Shown: positions 61,243 through 64,000 of the stretch, one piece after another | How positions within the stretch are numbered: the first letter of the stretch is position 1 | Layout of the letters: every line of letters starts with the position of its first letter | Assembly: GCF_029319185.1 (NCBI RefSeq) | Contig: NZ_CP119754.1 | Location: forward strand, 1,860,001-1,924,000 | Reading direction: 5' to 3' | DNA: 64,000 bases | Source of the DNA: Superficieibacter sp. HKU1 | Lineage (GTDB): Bacteria; Pseudomonadota; Gammaproteobacteria; Enterobacterales; Enterobacteriaceae | Program-made: the position numbers and the translations under genes | The notes under the pieces: generated by a model | The model's input: the letters and a program-made list of their open reading frames with translations, nothing else | Told to the model about the DNA's origin: nothing | The model's database searches: none

Positions 61243-61267
61243 AGGCGGGGTCATACCCGCCTTTTTT
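61243..61267 (+). terminator. Terminator of putP
   Basis: Stem AGGCGGG / CCCGCCT with a 6-base loop, then TTTTT. Confidence 0.8.
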
Positions 61268-61361
61268 ATCGCTAATATTTATTTCGTAACCCGCGTTACT
61301 ATTAACTCACACATCAATTTTTCCCGCCGCTTAACAAGATTTCGCTTGTTTTTCTTCCATC

Positions 61362-61380
61362 CGTAATGATAATCACTATC
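61362..61380. promoter_or_regulatory. Fur box of efeUOB
   Basis: CGTAATGATAATCACTATC matches the 19-base Fur consensus GATAATGATAATCATTATC at 16 positions. It lies 55 bases before the efeU start, as expected for iron-repressed efeUOB. Confidence 0.85.
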
Positions 61381-61435
61381 AATGTTATTTACGTTTCTTT
61401 TCAGCTATTGACCTTAATTGATATAGGGCACGCCG

Positions 61436-62269
61436 ATGTTTGTTCCATTTCTCATCATGTTACGCGAAGGGCTGGAAGCGGCGCTGATTGTTAGCCTGAT
61501 TGCCAGCTACCTGAAGCGAACCCAGCGGGGACGCTGGATTGGCGTTATGTGGGTTGGGGTGGTGCTGGCAGCGGGGCTGTGCCTCGGGCTTGGCATTTTC
61601 ATCAACGAAACCACCGGCGAATTTCCGCAAAAAGAGCAGGAGCTGTTTGAAGGTCTGGTGGCCGTAGTGGCGGTGGTCATCCTTACCTGGATGGTGTTCT
61701 GGATGCGCAAAGTGTCGCGCAACGTTAAGCAGCAGCTGGAGCAGGCGGTCGACAGGGCGCTACATAATGGCAACCACCACGGCTGGGCGCTGATCCTGAT
61801 GGTTTTCTTCGCCGTGGCGCGGGAAGGGCTGGAATCGGTGTTCTTCCTGCTGGCAGCCTTTCAGCAGGATCTGGGGATCTGGCCGCCGCTGGGCGCGGTG
61901 CTGGGGTTAACCACCGCCGTTGTGCTGGGTTTTCTGCTGTACTGGGGCGGCATTCGCCTCAACCTCGGCGCGTTCTTTAAGTGGACCAGTTTGTTTATTT
62001 TGCTGGTCGCGGCAGGCCTGGCGGCGGGCGCTATCCGCGCCTTCCACGAGGCCGGGCTGTGGAATCAGTTTCAGGACGTGGCGTTTGATTTAAGTAACGT
62101 ACTGTCGACGCATTCGCTGTTTGGCACCCTGCTGGAAGGCATTTTTGGCTACCAGGAGGCACCGAGCGTCAGCGAAGTGGCGGTCTACTTTATCTATCTT
62201 GTTCCGGCGCTGGCGCTGTTTCTCTGGCCGCCGCGCGCTGCCGTGGCGTCCAGTACGCCTGCGCCCTGA
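61436..62269 (+). CDS. efeU: Ferrous iron permease EfeU (intact)
   Basis: Inner-membrane Fe2+ channel of the Ftr1/OFeT family. It has 277 residues, seven predicted helices. Both REGLE iron-binding motifs are present: REGLEAALIVSLIASYL near residue 10 and REGLESVFFLLAAFQQD near residue 128. The frame is complete, unlike E. coli K-12 where efeU is frameshifted, so the system should work. First gene of efeUOB. Confidence 0.95.
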   Translation: MFVPFLIMLREGLEAALIVSLIASYLKRTQRGRWIGVMWVGVVLAAGLCLGLGIFINETTGEFPQKEQELFEGLVAVVAVVILTWMVFWMRKVSRNVKQQLEQAVDRALHNGNHHGWALILMVFFAVAREGLESVFFLLAAFQQDLGIWPPLGAVLGLTTAVVLGFLLYWGGIRLNLGAFFKWTSLFILLVAAGLAAGAIRAFHEAGLWNQFQDVAFDLSNVLSTHSLFGTLLEGIFGYQEAPSVSEVAVYFIYLVPALALFLWPPRAAVASSTPAP

Positions 62270-62318
62270 TTCGTACAATGATTATATTAGTTACAACATA
62301 CTTATCAAAGGATGTGCT

Positions 62319-63446
62319 ATGACCCTCGACGTTAGCCGTAGTGCCCTGCAACTCAGCCTCGCAGCCCTGTTTACTTCCGTCTTTGCCGTACAGGCTGCCG
62401 ATGTGCCGCAGGTAAAAGTGACCGTCACCGATAAACAGTGCGAGCCGATGAACCTGACGGTGAAAGCGGGAAAAACGCAGTTTATTATTCAGAACCACAG
62501 TCAGAAAGCGCTGGAGTGGGAGATCCTCAAAGGAGTGATGGTGGTTGAGGAAAGGGAGAATATTGCGCCGGGCTTTACCCAGAAAATGACCGCCAACCTC
62601 CAGCCGGGCGAATATGACATGACCTGCGGTCTGTTGACCAACCCGAAAGGTAAGCTCACGGTGACCGGTGCGGCCACGGCAGATGCTGACAAAGGCAACG
62701 CGTTACTTTCCCTGAGCGGCGCTATCACTGAGTATAAAGCTTATGTGACGGCGGAGACGTCGGCGCTGGTGAAAGGCACTAAAGCCTTTACCGATGCGGT
62801 TAAAGCCGGTGATATTGAGAAAGCGAAAGCGCTATATGCGCCGACCCGCCAGCATTACGAGCGCATCGAGCCCATTGCCGAGCTGTTCTCCGATCTTGAT
62901 GGCGCGATTGACGCCCGCGAAGACGACTATGAACAAAAAGCCGCCGATCCTAAATTCACCGGTTTTCACCGGCTGGAAAAGGCGCTGTTTGGCGATAACA
63001 GCACCAAAAATATGGATGGCTACGCCGACGGACTTTATGCCGATGTGGTTGATCTCCAGAAACGCATCGAAGAACTGGCTTTCCCGCCGTCAAAAGTGGT
63101 GGGCGGTGCGGCTGGGCTGATTGAAGAAGTGGCTTCAAGCAAAATCAGCGGTGAAGAAGATCGCTACAGCCACACCGACCTGTGGGATTTCCAGGCCAAT
63201 ATCGACGGTGCGCAGAAAATTGTCGATCTGCTGCGACCGCAGCTGCAGAAGGAGAATGCGGCCCTGCTGGCGAAGGTAGATGCCAACTTCAAAAAAGTGG
63301 ATGGCATCCTTGCCAAATACCGTACCAAAGATGGGTTTGAAACCTATGACAAACTGACTGATGCCGATCGCAATGCGCTGAAAGGGCCGATCACCACGCT
63401 GGCGGAAGATTTGGCACAACTGCGCGGTATCCTGGGGCTGGACTAA
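62319..63446 (+). CDS. efeO: Iron uptake protein EfeO
   Basis: Periplasmic partner of EfeU/EfeB. It has 375 residues as in E. coli. A signal peptide ending VQAA is followed by a cupredoxin-like domain (about 27-120, with NHSQKALEWEILKG and YDMTCGLL) and an M75 imelysin-like domain (about 130-375) with the metal-binding HxxE in FTGFHRLEKALFG and the GGAAGLIEEVASSKI segment. AAAGGATGTGCT precedes the ATG; upstream in-frame readings would overlap efeU and lack a signal peptide. Confidence 0.95.
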   Translation: MTLDVSRSALQLSLAALFTSVFAVQAADVPQVKVTVTDKQCEPMNLTVKAGKTQFIIQNHSQKALEWEILKGVMVVEERENIAPGFTQKMTANLQPGEYDMTCGLLTNPKGKLTVTGAATADADKGNALLSLSGAITEYKAYVTAETSALVKGTKAFTDAVKAGDIEKAKALYAPTRQHYERIEPIAELFSDLDGAIDAREDDYEQKAADPKFTGFHRLEKALFGDNSTKNMDGYADGLYADVVDLQKRIEELAFPPSKVVGGAAGLIEEVASSKISGEEDRYSHTDLWDFQANIDGAQKIVDLLRPQLQKENAALLAKVDANFKKVDGILAKYRTKDGFETYDKLTDADRNALKGPITTLAEDLAQLRGILGLD

Positions 63447-63451
63447 GCGCG

Positions 63452-64000
63452 ATGTCTGATTACGATCCCTCCGGCGTCGATGAACCGTCGCTCCGTCGTT
63501 TACTGAAGCATATCGGCGCGCTGGGTGGCGCGCTGGCCATTGGTGGGGGCTGTCCGGTTGCTCACGCGGCGAAACCGCAAAGCGCGCCGGGCACGCTATC
63601 CCCGGAAGCGCGAATGGAGACGCAGCCGTTTTATGGCCCTCATCAGGCAGGCATCCTCACCGCGCAACAGGCGGCGATGATGCTGGTGGCGTTTGATGTA
63701 CTGGCGAGCGATAAAGCCGAACTGGAACGTCTGTTGCGCCTGCTTACCCGGCGGTTTGCTTTTCTGACCGCGGGAGGACCTGCGCCACAGACGCCTAACC
63801 CCCGGCTACCGCCGACCGACTCCGGCATCCTCGGTAAATTCATCGCGCCGGATAACCTGACGATGACGCTGTCGCTGGGCCAGTCGCTATTTGACGACCG
63901 CTTCGGTCTGGCGCCACAGGCACCGAAAAAGCTGCAAAAGATGACCCGCTTTCCCAATGATTCGCTGGATGCTGCGTTATGCCATGGCGATCTGCTGCTG
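63452..64000 (+). CDS. efeB: Deferrochelatase/peroxidase EfeB, 5' part
   Basis: Tat-exported DyP-type haem peroxidase that takes part in iron uptake. Only the first 183 codons are in the window. Twin-arginine signal SLRRLLKHIGALGGALAIGG, cleavage near HAA; then QPFYGPHQAGILTAQQAAMMLVAFDVLASDK and DSGILGKFIAPDNLTMTLSLG, as in E. coli EfeB. The ATG lies five bases after the efeO stop. Confidence 0.93.
   Translation, partial: MSDYDPSGVDEPSLRRLLKHIGALGGALAIGGGCPVAHAAKPQSAPGTLSPEARMETQPFYGPHQAGILTAQQAAMMLVAFDVLASDKAELERLLRLLTRRFAFLTAGGPAPQTPNPRLPPTDSGILGKFIAPDNLTMTLSLGQSLFDDRFGLAPQAPKKLQKMTRFPNDSLDAALCHGDLLL

Overview
The window is chromosomal DNA of a gammaproteobacterium of the family Enterobacteriaceae. 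The backbone genes ompA, sulA, sxy, yccS, helD, mgsA, yccU, hspQ, rlmI, acyP, tusE, yccA, serT, agp, yccJ, wrbA, ymdF, putA, putP and efeUOB follow the Escherichia coli order closely, with near-identical lengths. The species cannot be fixed from the sequence. Purine degradation genes of the Klebsiella hpx type point to the Klebsiella/Enterobacter/Citrobacter/Kosakonia side of the family, while OmpA looks closer to Salmonella/Citrobacter types.

Layout. (1) 1-13,600: conserved housekeeping and stress block from a truncated ompA to the tRNA-Ser gene. Relative to E. coli it lacks yccF and yccT, and it carries an unlinked oligopeptide-binding protein just before the tRNA. (2) 13,660-33,198: about 20 kb devoted to purine catabolism. 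Guanine and hypoxanthine/xanthine are taken through urate, 5-hydroxyisourate, OHCU, allantoin, allantoate and ureidoglycine to oxalurate/oxamate, with ammonia as the useful product. Sixteen hpx genes plus guaD include two permeases and three regulators (LysR HpxR, GntR HpxS, RpiR HpxU). At least six units have a recognisable sigma54 -24/-12 element, three regions have NtrC-like sites, and hpxDE/hpxR has a candidate LysR-type site. This is a nitrogen-scavenging regulon laid out as one block. (3) 33,358-35,661: ydhS and a PrpA/PrpB-type protein phosphatase. (4) 36,013-47,268: a two-partner secretion locus of the CDI type: outer-membrane transporter, HlyC-type lysine acyltransferase, a 2,880-residue filamentous haemagglutinin-like effector with an unusual C-terminus (no VENN motif), and a small lipoprotein starting one base after it. 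(5) 47,546-48,787: agp. (6) about 48,900-53,136: an A/T-rich insertion between agp and yccJ, full of broken genes (an H-repeat/ISAs1 transposase, a frameshifted DUF4225-like gene, small orphan reading frames). (7) 53,175-64,000: yccJ-wrbA, ymdF with 3' tandem repeats, an LprI-like gene, the put divergon with PutA operators, and the Fur-controlled efeUOB iron-uptake operon, cut off inside efeB.

The most interesting parts are the lipid-modified CDI-like locus with its atypical effector tail and lipoprotein partner, the single-block sigma54-controlled purine pathway including the poorly understood hpxXYZ genes, and the gene graveyard between agp and yccJ. All statements come from reading the sequence; no database search was run.
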